A stretch of 64,000 bases of DNA from Pseudomonadota bacterium (lineage in GTDB: Bacteria > Desulfobacterota > Binatia > UBA9968): assembly GCA_021324155.1 (NCBI GenBank), contig JAJPJQ010000036.1, positions 124,001 through 188,000 of the forward strand. Reading direction: 5' to 3'. Of this stretch, positions 15,873 through 24,861 are shown in pieces. Position 1 is the stretch's first letter. Every line of letters starts with the position of its first letter. Both the position numbers and the translations under genes were made by a program. The notes below the pieces were generated by a model, which saw only the letters and a list, made by a program, of their open reading frames with translations, was not told the origin of the DNA and made no database searches.

Positions 15873-17069
15873 TCAGAAGCGCTTGATCTGCTCGAGGTAG
15901 CCTTCGTAATTGCGCTTGATCTCGCGCAGCGAGTCGCCGCCGAATTTTTCCAGGAACGCCGCGGCGAGCTCGAACGCCACGACCGATTCGCCCACGACCG
16001 CCGCGGCCGGCGCGGCGCAGACGTCGGAGCGCTCGACCGAAGCGTCGGCGGGCGCCTTGGAGCGCATATCGACGGAGTGCAGCGGGCTCATCAATGTGGA
16101 GATCGGCTTCATCGCCACCCGCGCGACGACGGGCGCGCCGTTGGTCATGCCGCCCTCGGTGCCGCCGGAGTTGTTGCTGCCGCGGTAAAATCCCGTGGGA
16201 ACGATCCGGGGCGTGCCTTCGCTGACCATTTTCTGCGGGTCGAAGAAAATCTCGTCGTGCACCTGCGAGCCGCGCCGCCGCGCCATCTCGAAGCCGAGCC
16301 CGATCTCCACGCCCTTCATCGCCTGGATGCTCATGAGCGCGCGCGCGAGACGGCCGTCGAGCTTCAAGTCCCATTGGGTGTGCGAGCCGAGCCCCGGCGG
16401 AACGCCGAGCGCGACGACTTCGAAGACGCCGCCCAGCGTATCGCCCTTCTTCTTGCAGTCTTCGATCAGCTCGATCATGCGCGCCTCGGCGCGCGGGTCG
16501 GCGACGCGGACCGGCGATTCCTCCGCGCGCGCGTAGGTCTCTTCGTACGTAAGTCCGTCGGTCTCCGCCTCGATGCCGCCGAGGGAACGGATATAGCCCA
16601 TGATCTTGACGCCGAAAGGCGCCAGCAGCTGCTTGCTGAACGATCCGACCGCGGTGCGCGTCACGGTGTCGCGCGCGCTGGCGCGCTCGAGGATGTTGCG
16701 GATGTCGGAATGATCGTATTTGAGGATGCCGTTTAAGTCCGCGTGGCCGGGGCGCGGCTTGGTGACGGCGATCGTCTCGTCGCGGTCCTCGGGCGCCGCC
16801 GACATCTTTTTGGTCCAATTCTTCCAGTCGCGGTTCTCGATGCCGAGCGCGACCGGCGAGCCGAGCGTCTCGCCCCAGCGTATGCCGGAGCGGATCGTCG
16901 CCTCGTCCTTCTCGATCAGCATCCTGCCGCCGCGGCCGTAGCCCTGCTGGCGCCGCCAGAGATCGTGATTGATCCCGGCGAGATCGATCGGAAAGCCCGC
17001 GGGCACGCCGTCGACGATCGCCGTGAGGCACGGCCCGTGCGATTCCCCCGCGGTAAAATATCGCAGCAT
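15873..17069 (-). CDS. aroC: Chorismate synthase
   Basis: A 398-aa FMN-dependent enzyme forming chorismate from EPSP. The family begins 'MLRYFTAGESHGP', so the ATG at 17069 (with AAGG upstream) is the start; a longer in-frame reading to 17162 runs into the terminator region and is not needed. 'RPGHADLNGILKYDHSDIRNILERASARDT' spans the conserved His and FMN-binding stretch (about 104-133), and 'GGxTNGAPVVARVAMKPIST' the second signature (about 290). First gene of the aroC-aroK-aroB-TPR-aroQ operon. Confidence 0.96.
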   Translation of the reverse strand: MLRYFTAGESHGPCLTAIVDGVPAGFPIDLAGINHDLWRRQQGYGRGGRMLIEKDEATIRSGIRWGETLGSPVALGIENRDWKNWTKKMSAAPEDRDETIAVTKPRPGHADLNGILKYDHSDIRNILERASARDTVTRTAVGSFSKQLLAPFGVKIMGYIRSLGGIEAETDGLTYEETYARAEESPVRVADPRAEARMIELIEDCKKKGDTLGGVFEVVALGVPPGLGSHTQWDLKLDGRLARALMSIQAMKGVEIGLGFEMARRRGSQVHDEIFFDPQKMVSEGTPRIVPTGFYRGSNNSGGTEGGMTNGAPVVARVAMKPISTLMSPLHSVDMRSKAPADASVERSDVCAAPAAAVVGESVVAFELAAAFLEKFGGDSLREIKRNYEGYLEQIKRF

Positions 17070-17116
17070 GGGCCTTATATTACTCCATTCGTCCCGGAGG
17101 TGCCACCGCCGGGCCG

Positions 17117-17151
17117 AAAACAGCTCCGGCGCGAGGAGGCTCGCGCCGGAG
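17117..17151 (-). terminator. Intrinsic terminator ending the pil operon
   Basis: A 12-bp perfect stem (CTCCGGCGCGAG at 17124-17135 pairing with 17140-17151) with a 4-base loop; on the minus strand it is followed by a short T run (17117-17120). It lies 34 bases after the pilQ stop and separates the pil operon from aroC, which must therefore have its own promoter in 17070-17116 or rely on read-through. Confidence 0.88.
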
Positions 17152-17184
17152 TCGTGGAACACTAAGTATGGCGAAACTCTGGAG

Positions 17185-19164
17185 TTAAGCGCCGTCGGTT
17201 TGCCGCAGCCGATTGCGCCAGAGCTCTTCGGCCGCCGGCAGGTTGACCGAGCCGGCCGAAACGATGCGCGGTGTGATGAAGACCATGAGTTCGCTGAATT
17301 CGTCCTTGGTCGTCTGGGTCTTGAAGAGCCAGCCGAAGAAAGGAACGTCTTTCAGCCAGGGAACGCCGCTTTCGTTGAAGCTTTTGTTCTCGCGCATAAT
17401 GCCGCCGAGCACGAGCGTCTCGCCGTCGCGCAACAGCACGTTGGCGAGCGCTTCGCGGCTGAGCTCGTCAGGCACCTGCGCGCCTTCCGACTTCGTGCCG
17501 AGCGTGCTGGATTTGACGTTGACGTTCAACAGAACGAAGCCGTCGCTCGACACCTGAGGCGTCACCGTCAAGACAATGCCGACCGGGATCTTCTCGGTCG
17601 CGACCGCCGCGCCCGCCGCGGCGCCGGTGCCGCTTGCGATATTGGTCGTGCCGGTTGGCAGAGCCACGCGCACGATCTGGAGGCTTTGAATCGTCGAGGC
17701 GACGTTGTTGAGCGTCACCACCGACGGACGCGAGAGCACCCGGACCTTGCCTGCGGTTTCGGCGGCCGTGAGCTTAAGGTTGATGTCCCTGAAGCCGCCG
17801 AAGCGCTGCTGCACGATCGAGAGAGCAAGTCCGATCGCGCCGGTGGCGGTCGAGGGCTGGAACGGAGCTCCGGCCGGATTCGAGCTGTCGATCGTCGCGC
17901 CGCCCTTGGTGAAGCCTAAATCCATGCCGAGCGCGCGCGCGAAGCTCGGCGTGGTTTCGATAATGTTCGATTCAATCAACACCTGCGGCGTGCGCGTATC
18001 CAAGCGGCTCGCGATCTCGTTCGCATCTTCGACGCCGCGTCTGATGTCGCGCACGAGGATGGTGTTGCTGCGGTCGTCCGGCAGGACGACGCCGCGCGGG
18101 CTCAAGACCGGCTTGATCTTATCGACAAGTTCCTTGACCTTGGCGTAATTGATGTTCAGATAGGCGGTCTGAAGCGGCTCGAGGCTCTCCTGCGCCTTCT
18201 GCGCCGCGAGCAGGGCGTCGCGCTCCGACTTCATCTGGCCTGCCGTCGAAATCCGCACGATGTTGCCCATTTGCTCCTTGCCGAGACCGTTCGTATCGAT
18301 GAGCAGATCCATGGCCTGGTCCCACGGCACGTCGACCAGGCGGACCGTGACCCGCTTCCTGACCTCGTCGGTAACGACGATATTCAGACCGCTCACCTCG
18401 GCGAGCAGACGGAAAACGTTTTTGATGTCGGCATCCTTAAAATCGAGCGAGATTTTTTGCCCCGTGTAAACCTTCGGTCCTTTGATCGCCGCCGTAGCCG
18501 CTCTCGTATCGGAGTTGGCGGTCGGCGCCGGCGCTGCGGCCGCCACAGCAGCCTGCGCAGCCGGGGAATCGACGCGCCGGCCGTTCTGCACCAGACGGAG
18601 ATCCTTTTTAGGCGAGGCTTGCGCGTTCAATGGGCCGACTACGAGCTTCAGACCGGTGCCGTCTGGCTCGATTGCATAGGCCGGGGTTTCAGCCGCAGCG
18701 ACTTCCATCACGAGGCGGAGGTTGCCCGGGCCCGAAGTCAGCCTCACAACGCTCAACCAGTTCGTATCCGCGCGAAAAGTATCGACGTCCGGCATCGCGG
18801 TCGCGGGTCCGAAGACATCGAGCACGATGCGGGCGGGCTGCGTAAGGGAGAAATGACGGTACTGGTTGACCGGCTCGGAAAACCGGACCTTCAACGTCGT
18901 CTGTCCGCGCTCTTCGCCGATCGAAAGGTCCTGAACTCTGAAAGCCTGATCCTGGAGCGGCGATTCTTTGATCGATAAAGTTTGAGCGGCCTGCTCGCGC
19001 CGGGCCTCCTCGGCTGCCCGCACCGCGCGCGAGTCGGGCGGCGGCGCCGTCGGCTCTTCGCGAACGGCCGGCGCGCAGCTCAAACCGCCGAGCAGCGCGA
19101 GCGTCGTCAACGCCGGTACAAGCGCGCTGCGCCGGGAATATTGTCGGATCGGTAAAAAATTCAT
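17185..19164 (-). CDS. pilQ: Type IV pilus secretin PilQ
   Basis: A 659-aa outer-membrane secretin through which the pilus exits. Order: signal region with 'ALLGGLSCAP' (a poor lipobox), AMIN domain about 80-160 ('TTLKVRFSEPVNQYRHFSLT'), secretin N0/STN domain about 230-300 ('ISLDFKDADIKNVFRLLAEVSG'), N1 domain, then the secretin core ('VRVLSRPSVVTLNNVAS' and 'ETLVLGGIMRENKS', about 560) ending with 'FGWLFKTQTTKDEFSELMVFITPRI'. One AMIN domain is visible. Last gene of the pilM-N-O-P-Q operon, 27 bases after pilP. Confidence 0.95.
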   Translation of the reverse strand: MNFLPIRQYSRRSALVPALTTLALLGGLSCAPAVREEPTAPPPDSRAVRAAEEARREQAAQTLSIKESPLQDQAFRVQDLSIGEERGQTTLKVRFSEPVNQYRHFSLTQPARIVLDVFGPATAMPDVDTFRADTNWLSVVRLTSGPGNLRLVMEVAAAETPAYAIEPDGTGLKLVVGPLNAQASPKKDLRLVQNGRRVDSPAAQAAVAAAAPAPTANSDTRAATAAIKGPKVYTGQKISLDFKDADIKNVFRLLAEVSGLNIVVTDEVRKRVTVRLVDVPWDQAMDLLIDTNGLGKEQMGNIVRISTAGQMKSERDALLAAQKAQESLEPLQTAYLNINYAKVKELVDKIKPVLSPRGVVLPDDRSNTILVRDIRRGVEDANEIASRLDTRTPQVLIESNIIETTPSFARALGMDLGFTKGGATIDSSNPAGAPFQPSTATGAIGLALSIVQQRFGGFRDINLKLTAAETAGKVRVLSRPSVVTLNNVASTIQSLQIVRVALPTGTTNIASGTGAAAGAAVATEKIPVGIVLTVTPQVSSDGFVLLNVNVKSSTLGTKSEGAQVPDELSREALANVLLRDGETLVLGGIMRENKSFNESGVPWLKDVPFFGWLFKTQTTKDEFSELMVFITPRIVSAGSVNLPAAEELWRNRLRQTDGA

Positions 19165-19191
19165 AGGGAAACTCCTTGAGCCTTTTATCCG

Positions 19192-19785
19192 CTACTCCGA
19201 GACGATCCTCATGCTGACGTCGCGGTTTTTCCTCGCCCCGTAGAAGTCGATGAAGCTCTCCTCGATCACGACCTCGGCAGGCTTGATCTGTTTGATTTTG
19301 CCTTCGTTCGGCCCTATCGGCGTCCCGACCCGCACGACATAGCCGAGACCGGCGGAATCCTCGACCATCGCGCGCGGATCCTTGATGTCCCATACGACGC
19401 CGACGAGACTCAGTTGGCCGATCTCATACCGCTCCAGCGGCGAGAGGTTCTCGCGCGGACGCCGCTTCGCCTGGGATTTCATCGGCGCTTGGAACGGATC
19501 GCGTTTTCCCACGGGAGAGTATTGCGGCGTATCCGGGCGCTGCGTTTTTGCCGGCGCCGCGAACGGATCGGCGCCCGTCGATACGGGCTGGGCGGACCCT
19601 TGACCGAGCTTGTCGCGAATCGCCGCCTTCAGGTCGTCGAGCTTTTGACCCATCGCCGAAGGCGTCTGGTTGAACTTGTCCACGGCCTCTTTCGTCTTCT
19701 GCGACGGCAAAGCTTCTTCCGAAAACCCTGCGCTCGCGAAGGCCAGGCCGGCAACGAGGGTTAAAGCGGTCGTCCAGAGCTTCAT
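19192..19785 (-). CDS. pilP: Type IV pilus lipoprotein-like PilP
   Basis: A 197-aa protein with a signal peptide of about 21 residues (LAFASAGFSE). It has no clear lipobox Cys, unlike Pseudomonas PilP. The disordered middle is rich in Pro/Gln/Lys, and the C-terminal beta-sandwich carries 'LERYEIGQLSLVGVVWDIKDPRAMVEDSAG' and 'GYVVRVGTPIGPNEGKI', which is the diagnostic PilP HR domain that contacts the secretin. It is 2 bases after pilO. Confidence 0.93.
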   Translation of the reverse strand: MKLWTTALTLVAGLAFASAGFSEEALPSQKTKEAVDKFNQTPSAMGQKLDDLKAAIRDKLGQGSAQPVSTGADPFAAPAKTQRPDTPQYSPVGKRDPFQAPMKSQAKRRPRENLSPLERYEIGQLSLVGVVWDIKDPRAMVEDSAGLGYVVRVGTPIGPNEGKIKQIKPAEVVIEESFIDFYGARKNRDVSMRIVSE

Positions 19786-19787
19786 GG

Positions 19788-20411
19788 TTATTTCTTCGCC
19801 TTTTCTTTGGCCGCTTTGTCCGCGGCGACCTTGGCGCGCTCCGCCTCGGAGAGGAAACGGAAGGTCGTCACGAGCGCTGTAGTGTCGACGACCGCGTCAT
19901 CGTTGCTGGGTTTCATGTTTTTCATTTCAATGTTGTTGATGTTGACGAGGCGGTTGAGACGGCCGACCTGATCGAAGAAAGCGACGAGGTTGTGAAATCC
20001 GCCGCGCACCGTCACATCGACGGGGATCTCGGAGTAAAAGTCTTGCGGGTTTTCCGGCTTCGGACGGAACAACAAGATGTCGAGGCCGGATTCACGCGCT
20101 TTGTTCGAGATGTTCGTCAGCAGATCCGGAATTTCTTTCTGATCGGGAAGCTCGGCGACGGCCTCCTTCAGCCTGGCCTCGTATTCGACCTTCATGAGCC
20201 GAAGCTTCGGCAGGTCGGCCACGAGCGCTTTCTTTTTGTCGCGATCGCTGCGCGCCGTACCGACGCTCTGTTCGAGTTCGGAGATCTGCACCGCGAGCCG
20301 GTCGTAGACGAACAGGTAGTCGAAGACCAGCAGGAGCACGATAATGCCGGCCAGAATGCCGAGCTTCTGCTGCCGCGGCAGCGAGAAAAGCCGCTCAATT
20401 AAGTCTTTCAT
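19788..20411 (-). CDS. pilO: Type IV pilus alignment protein PilO
   Basis: A 207-aa inner-membrane protein with a single membrane segment (about 16-35, 'LGILAGIIVLLLVFDYLFVY'), a periplasmic coiled coil ('ELEQSVGTARSDRDKKKAL') and a ferredoxin-like C-terminal domain ('LDILLFRPKPENPQDFYSEIP'). PilO pairs with PilN to align the secretin with the inner-membrane platform. Its start overlaps the pilN stop by 4 bases. Confidence 0.93.
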   Translation of the reverse strand: MKDLIERLFSLPRQQKLGILAGIIVLLLVFDYLFVYDRLAVQISELEQSVGTARSDRDKKKALVADLPKLRLMKVEYEARLKEAVAELPDQKEIPDLLTNISNKARESGLDILLFRPKPENPQDFYSEIPVDVTVRGGFHNLVAFFDQVGRLNRLVNINNIEMKNMKPSNDDAVVDTTALVTTFRFLSEAERAKVAADKAAKEKAKK

Positions 20412-21019
20412 GGCTTTGCCGCCTTTGCATCCGCCGACGCCGGCTGCGGCGCGGCTTTCGCCTGTTGCTCGGGCTGCGGCTGATAGAGCAGCCGCGAGCG
20501 CACGGCGAACTTTTTCAGCGCAAGCTTATCCTGCTGCATTTGCGCCGCCTCGACGAGCTCGACGTCTCTGAAATACTGCGTCCCCTGGAGCGCTTTCATG
20601 AAATCAGCGACCGTCTGGTTGTCGACGGCCATTCCGTTGAGAGTCAGGTTGCCGCTATTTTCCTTGAATTCCGTGACCCACAGTCTTTCGGGGGCGGAGG
20701 CGGAGAGACTCTCCATGACGCGCACGGGGCCGACTTTCTTCTTGCTCAGGCTTTCGATGACACCGACTTTTTGCTTGAGCGAGGCGATCGTCGCCTGCAG
20801 CTGAGCGACTTCCTTCGCGCTGTCTTCGATCGAGGCGATCTCGGCGCGAAGGCCCGACAGCTCGCGCTGGAGCATCGTCGTGCGGAACACCTGATACAAA
20901 AGCACCGCGACGCATACCGCGAGTACTCCGCCGATCCCGAGCACCGCGACCACGATGTCCTGGCGGCGGCCGAGCTCGGCTTCGATCTCACGTGTCGAGA
21001 GCAGGTTGATGCGGATCAT
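20408..21019 (-). CDS. pilN: Type IV pilus alignment protein PilN
   Basis: A 203-aa protein starting 'MIRINLLSTREIE', the classic PilN cytoplasmic peptide that inserts into PilM, followed by one membrane segment (about 23-45), a coiled coil ('LSGLRAEIASIEDSAKEVAQLQATIA') and a fimbrial-assembly domain. The tail is rich in Gln/Pro/Ala. It overlaps both neighbours by 4 bases (ATGA), giving tight translational coupling. Confidence 0.94.
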   Translation of the reverse strand: MIRINLLSTREIEAELGRRQDIVVAVLGIGGVLAVCVAVLLYQVFRTTMLQRELSGLRAEIASIEDSAKEVAQLQATIASLKQKVGVIESLSKKKVGPVRVMESLSASAPERLWVTEFKENSGNLTLNGMAVDNQTVADFMKALQGTQYFRDVELVEAAQMQQDKLALKKFAVRSRLLYQPQPEQQAKAAPQPASADAKAAKP

Positions 21020-22113
21020 TTGTCTCCTGGCCTCCTGATGGCGAGTCCGGCGCCGACGGCGAGCGCCGACGCGGAGTCGGCCAAGGCGTCCGGGTCGATG
21101 CCGCGCGCGATGCTGAAGCCGCGGAAGGGGTCCGTGAGCTCCACTTCGACTCCGAGTTTTTCGCCGATAATGCTCGCGAGTCCGGGCGTCCTCGCGCCGC
21201 CGCCGCTGAGATAAATCTTTTGGATGCCGCCCTCGTCGGCCATGTGGCGGTAGAGGCTCAAGGTCCGGCTGATCTCGGCCGCGAGATATTCGGCCGTCGG
21301 CTTGAGCAAGTTTTCGACCTCGGCCTGTTTTTTCGCGTCGGATCGCCCGCCGACTTTGAGCGCTTCCGCCTGATCGTAAGAGAGCTGCAGAGCGTGGACC
21401 AGCGCCTCGGTGAACGATTCGCCGCCGACCGGCAGGTCGCCGGTGAACGTCGATACGCCGTGCTTCAGAACGTTGATGCTCGTGTAGCGCGCGCCCACGT
21501 GGATGAGCCCGACGATACCGCTCGTCTCGAGCTCGTAGTTGATCTCGAACATATTCTCCATCGCAAAGTAATCGACGTCGACGATGGCGGGAACGAGCTC
21601 GGCATCCTTGATCGCCTCCGCGTAGCTGTTGATGATGTCTTTTTTCACCGCGACCAGCACGACGTCGATCTTGTCGCTGTTTTCAACGTAGTCGAGCGCC
21701 TGGTAATCGAGGTTGACGTTCTCGAGCGCGTCAGGAATCAGCTGGCTCGCCTGGAATTCGACGTTCGCGTCGAGCTCCTGCTCGCCTTGCGCCGGCAGCT
21801 GGATTTTCTTGATGATCGCAACGCGACCGGGGACCGACGCAACCACCTGCTTTGAGCGCACGCCGTGATTCTTGACGAGGTTTTGAATCGCTTTCACCAC
21901 GGCCTCTTGATCGGCGACCATATTGTTCTGGATCGCCATCGCCGGGATCGGCTGAATACCCATGTTCAGCAGACGGTAGCCGCTCTTATCGGCCTCGACC
22001 TCGACCATTTTGATCGAGCTCGAACCGATATCGAGAGCAACGTAGCCTTGGTTCCGCCGAAACGGGTTGACGGAGGAGAAATCCACGCTTTTCAACAAGT
22101 CTGTAATGGCCAT
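21016..22113 (-). CDS. pilM: Type IV pilus actin-like ATPase PilM
   Basis: A 365-aa cytoplasmic actin-like protein that forms the inner-face ring and binds PilN. Visible motifs: 'YVALDIGSSSIKMVEVE' (phosphate 1, about 25-41), 'QLPAQGEQELDANVEFQASQLIP' (PilM signature), 'GLIHVGARYTSINVL' (phosphate 2) and 'KIYLSGGGARTPGL' (adenosine). Length is normal for the family. It starts 2 bases after the small HTH gene and overlaps pilN by 4 bases. Confidence 0.95.
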   Translation of the reverse strand: MAITDLLKSVDFSSVNPFRRNQGYVALDIGSSSIKMVEVEADKSGYRLLNMGIQPIPAMAIQNNMVADQEAVVKAIQNLVKNHGVRSKQVVASVPGRVAIIKKIQLPAQGEQELDANVEFQASQLIPDALENVNLDYQALDYVENSDKIDVVLVAVKKDIINSYAEAIKDAELVPAIVDVDYFAMENMFEINYELETSGIVGLIHVGARYTSINVLKHGVSTFTGDLPVGGESFTEALVHALQLSYDQAEALKVGGRSDAKKQAEVENLLKPTAEYLAAEISRTLSLYRHMADEGGIQKIYLSGGGARTPGLASIIGEKLGVEVELTDPFRGFSIARGIDPDALADSASALAVGAGLAIRRPGDK

Positions 22114-22115
22114 AG

Positions 22116-22313
22116 CTATTGAGTGAACACCCGGTTTTTATGTGTGAGCTTGACGCCCAGCGCCTGGAGAATCTTTCGTTTCGTAGCCAGACGGCAGCTC
22201 ATCCCTTTTTCAATGCGGTCAATGGTCAACGGAGATATTCCGGCCAACCGCGCAAGCTCCGCTTTACTCAGCATCTTGGATTCCCGAATCCTTCGCAGAT
22301 TATTTTGTTCCAT
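22116..22313 (-). CDS. Small helix-turn-helix protein leading the pil operon
   Basis: A 65-aa protein that is essentially a single Cro/cI-type HTH: 'LRRIRESKMLSKAELARLAGISPLTIDRIEKG' (6-37) is a textbook XRE fold, followed by 'RLATKRKILQALGVKL'. It lies 2 bases before pilM and so belongs to the pil operon. It may autoregulate the operon or the divergent priA promoter, since the 327-base gap between the two contains a long dyad. The ribosome site is weak (GGATAG). Confidence 0.85.
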   Translation of the reverse strand: MEQNNLRRIRESKMLSKAELARLAGISPLTIDRIEKGMSCRLATKRKILQALGVKLTHKNRVFTQ

Positions 22314-22532
22314 CCATCTATCCGTCGATAATTCCGTTTTGGGCTGCCATTGTGGAAACCTGCGATCACGTTAAAACTCAATTCTTTAATTAGGTATAAT
22401 TATGCTCAATAAAGTATTGCTTCGACGTCATGCGATAATTGTAGGTTTCGGGTAAAGCAAGAAGTATGCACAGGGGATACCGCCGAAGTAAACGAGTCTT
22501 TCCAAGGGTTTTCCCCGAGCGACCCGCTAGGC

Positions 22533-22562
22533 TTGGCTGCATAAAACCGGAAAACGTACAAT
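22533..22562 (+). promoter_or_regulatory. Promoter for priA embedded in two interleaved inverted repeats
   Basis: TTGGCT (22533-22538), an 18-base spacer and TACAAT (22557-22562) form a reasonable promoter for priA. Two dyads are interleaved across it: GGCTTGG (22530-22536) with CCAAGCC (22594-22600), and AAAACCGGAAAA (22543-22554) with TTTTCCGGTTTT (22609-22620). The first arm of each covers the promoter; the second arm of each lies in the leader, about 20-45 bases before the ATG. The remaining gap, 22314-22530, contains an AT-rich stretch (TATAAT at 22395-22400) and no gene. Confidence 0.5.
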
Positions 22563-22640
22563 TTTTGTCATTTCGGTTACGGAAATAGCCGCTCCAAGCC
22601 GTGATTGCTTTTCCGGTTTTGAGCAGGTAATAGACCGAAA

Positions 22641-24848
22641 ATGCACAAGGGCCGGGCCTTTGCCGAGGTCATCATCCCGTCGCCCTTGAAAGAGCCGCTT
22701 ACCTACCAAATCCCTCCCGAGCTCGACTTGACGCCCGGAATGCGCGTCGTCGTCCCTGTCGGACGCCGTCGCGTGACCGGAGTCGTCGCAGAACTGGTTG
22801 CCGCGAGCCGAATCGAGCGCGTCAAGCCGATTATCGAGGCGCCGGATGGGCAGCCGGTCATGGACGAGGCGCTGCTCCGCCTCGGGCAGTGGATTGCCAA
22901 ATATTACTTGAGCCCGATCGGCGAGGTTTTAGCGGCCATGATGCCCGCCCACCTGCGCGGCGAAAGCCGCCGGGTGGTTTCGGCGAGCGAAGGCGAGTTC
23001 GCGGTCGACGGCCTGGAACGAAGGATCCTCGACGAGCTCGGCCGTAGTAAGACGGCCATCGGCCTCAAATCGCTGGCGAAGAAATTTCCGCGCGGCTTCT
23101 ATCCGGCGCTCGATGCCCTCGCGCGTATCGGGGCCGTGGAAATTCGCGAGCGAACGCGCCGGCAAAGAAAGAAGCCGGTAAGCGACGCCGAGAATGTGGC
23201 GCCGCCGAACGCGCTTTCACTCACCGCCGAGCAGCAGACGGCTTACGAAGCGATCGAAGCGGGTGTTGTCGCCGCGGGCTTCAGGCCGTTCCTCCTATAC
23301 GGCGTCACCGGCAGCGGCAAAACGGAAGTCTATCTCCGCGCGATGGAGCGGGCGCGCTCGGCCGGCAAGCGCAGCCTGATCCTGGTTCCGGAGATATCCC
23401 TGACGCCTCAGCTGCTCGATCGCCTGCAGGCGCGCTTTCCCGGCAAGGTCGGCGTCATCCACAGCGCGCTCACCGCCGGCGAGCGCTGGGAGGAATGGTG
23501 GCGCATCGTCCGCGGCGAAGTCGATGTGGTCGTCGGCGCGCGGTCAGCGATCTTCGCGCCGCTGCCGGAGCTCGGCCTTATTGTCGTCGACGAAGAGCAC
23601 GACTCCTCTTATAAGCAGGACGAGGGACTTCGCTACAACGCGCGCGACGTCGCGGTCGTGCGTGCCAAACTGGTCGGGTGCCCAGTCGTGCTGGGCTCGG
23701 CGACGCCGGCCGTCGAAAGCTACGAGAACTGCCGCGCCGGCCGTTACGCGCTTTTGGAGCTGAAAAAGCGTGTGGAGCGCCGCTCGCTGCCGGCCGTCGA
23801 GACGCTCGATCTGCGGGAAGTCTGGCCGACCAGCAGCGATAAACCGCGGCTTCTCTCGCCCATTCTTGCACAGGCGTTGCGCGATAACCTCGCGCGCGGG
23901 CGGCAAAGCCTGGTTTTTTTGAACCGGCGCGGTTTCGCGAATTTTCTCCAGTGCCGTCTCTGCGGCTTTGTACTCCGCTGCGCGCATTGCAGCGTGACGC
24001 TGACATTTCATAAAAGCGAGCGCATCGTCCTGTGCCACCACTGCGGCTGGCGCCAGGCCGCTCCCGAAGCCTGCCCGCATTGCGGCCACCCGGCTTTCCT
24101 CCCGGTCGGCTTCGGAACCGAACAGCTCGAGCATGAGCTCGCCGAGCTTCTTCCCGACGCGCGCATCGCGCGTATGGATCGGGACACGACGGTCAAGCGC
24201 GGCTCACAGGAAAAGCTCATCCGGCAATGGCAGCGCGGCGAGATCGACGTCCTCGTCGGCACGCAGATGATCACCAAGGGCCACGACGTCTACGGCGTGA
24301 CGCTGGTCGGCGCCGTGCTCGCCGATTTATCGTTGAACCTGCCGGATTTCCGCGCCGGCGAGCGCACATTCCAGCTGCTGAGTCAGGTCGCCGGCCGCGC
24401 CGGACGCGGCGAAGAGCCCGGACGCGTCATCATTCAGTCCTATGATCCCCAGCATTACGCGCTGCGCCATGTGCCGGCGCACGATTATCCGGCATTTTTC
24501 GCCGAGGAGCTCGAGTTTCGCCGCGCGCTCAATTATCCGCCGTTCAGCCGCCTGGTTCACCTGCGGCTCGAAGGCGCTCAGGCGCCGGCTGTCGAAAAAC
24601 AGGCGAAGCTCCTGGGCGACTGGCTCCGCGCTCAAGGCAGTCGTAGCGCCGGCGATTCTCAAATAGAAGTTCTCGGCCCTGCGCCCGCGCCGATCATGAA
24701 GCTACGCGGGCGCTTTCGCTGGCAGATTCTCCTCAAGGGAAAAAAGGGCCCGGCGCTGCTTGCGCTCGCCGCCGCGGCGCAGGCGCGGGTGCCGCGCACG
24801 AGCCGCTGGCGCCTTCACATTGATGTAGATCCTTACAGTATGTTATGA
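22641..24848 (+). CDS. priA: Primosomal protein N' (replication restart helicase PriA)
   Basis: A 735-aa superfamily 2 helicase that reloads DnaB at stalled forks. Order: N-terminal 3'-DNA-end-binding domain ('FAEVIIPSPLKEPLTYQIPPE'), Walker A 'LLYGVTGSGKTEVYL' (about 215), Walker B 'LIVVDEEHD' (about 315; DEEH), then the zinc-binding insert with paired cysteines 'CRLCGFVLRCAHC' and 'CHHCGWRQAAPEACPHCG' (about 435-485), and helicase motifs V/VI ('TQMITKGHDVYGV', 'QVAGRAGRGEEPG'). Complete. It starts the plus-strand housekeeping block. The ribosome site is weak. Confidence 0.96.
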   Translation: MHKGRAFAEVIIPSPLKEPLTYQIPPELDLTPGMRVVVPVGRRRVTGVVAELVAASRIERVKPIIEAPDGQPVMDEALLRLGQWIAKYYLSPIGEVLAAMMPAHLRGESRRVVSASEGEFAVDGLERRILDELGRSKTAIGLKSLAKKFPRGFYPALDALARIGAVEIRERTRRQRKKPVSDAENVAPPNALSLTAEQQTAYEAIEAGVVAAGFRPFLLYGVTGSGKTEVYLRAMERARSAGKRSLILVPEISLTPQLLDRLQARFPGKVGVIHSALTAGERWEEWWRIVRGEVDVVVGARSAIFAPLPELGLIVVDEEHDSSYKQDEGLRYNARDVAVVRAKLVGCPVVLGSATPAVESYENCRAGRYALLELKKRVERRSLPAVETLDLREVWPTSSDKPRLLSPILAQALRDNLARGRQSLVFLNRRGFANFLQCRLCGFVLRCAHCSVTLTFHKSERIVLCHHCGWRQAAPEACPHCGHPAFLPVGFGTEQLEHELAELLPDARIARMDRDTTVKRGSQEKLIRQWQRGEIDVLVGTQMITKGHDVYGVTLVGAVLADLSLNLPDFRAGERTFQLLSQVAGRAGRGEEPGRVIIQSYDPQHYALRHVPAHDYPAFFAEELEFRRALNYPPFSRLVHLRLEGAQAPAVEKQAKLLGDWLRAQGSRSAGDSQIEVLGPAPAPIMKLRGRFRWQILLKGKKGPALLALAAAAQARVPRTSRWRLHIDVDPYSML

Positions 24849-24861
24849 ATAAAGATTAGTT

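Noticed and set aside
17070-17162. N-terminal extension of chorismate synthase to 17162
   Set aside because: Chorismate synthases begin at MLRYFTAGESHGP; the extension crosses the pilQ terminator.
22460-22540. A c-di-GMP (GEMM) riboswitch, suggested by GCACAGGGGATACC near 22470
   Set aside because: The conserved downstream GEMM elements (the GNRA tetraloop helix, GGGACGCAAAGCC) are missing.
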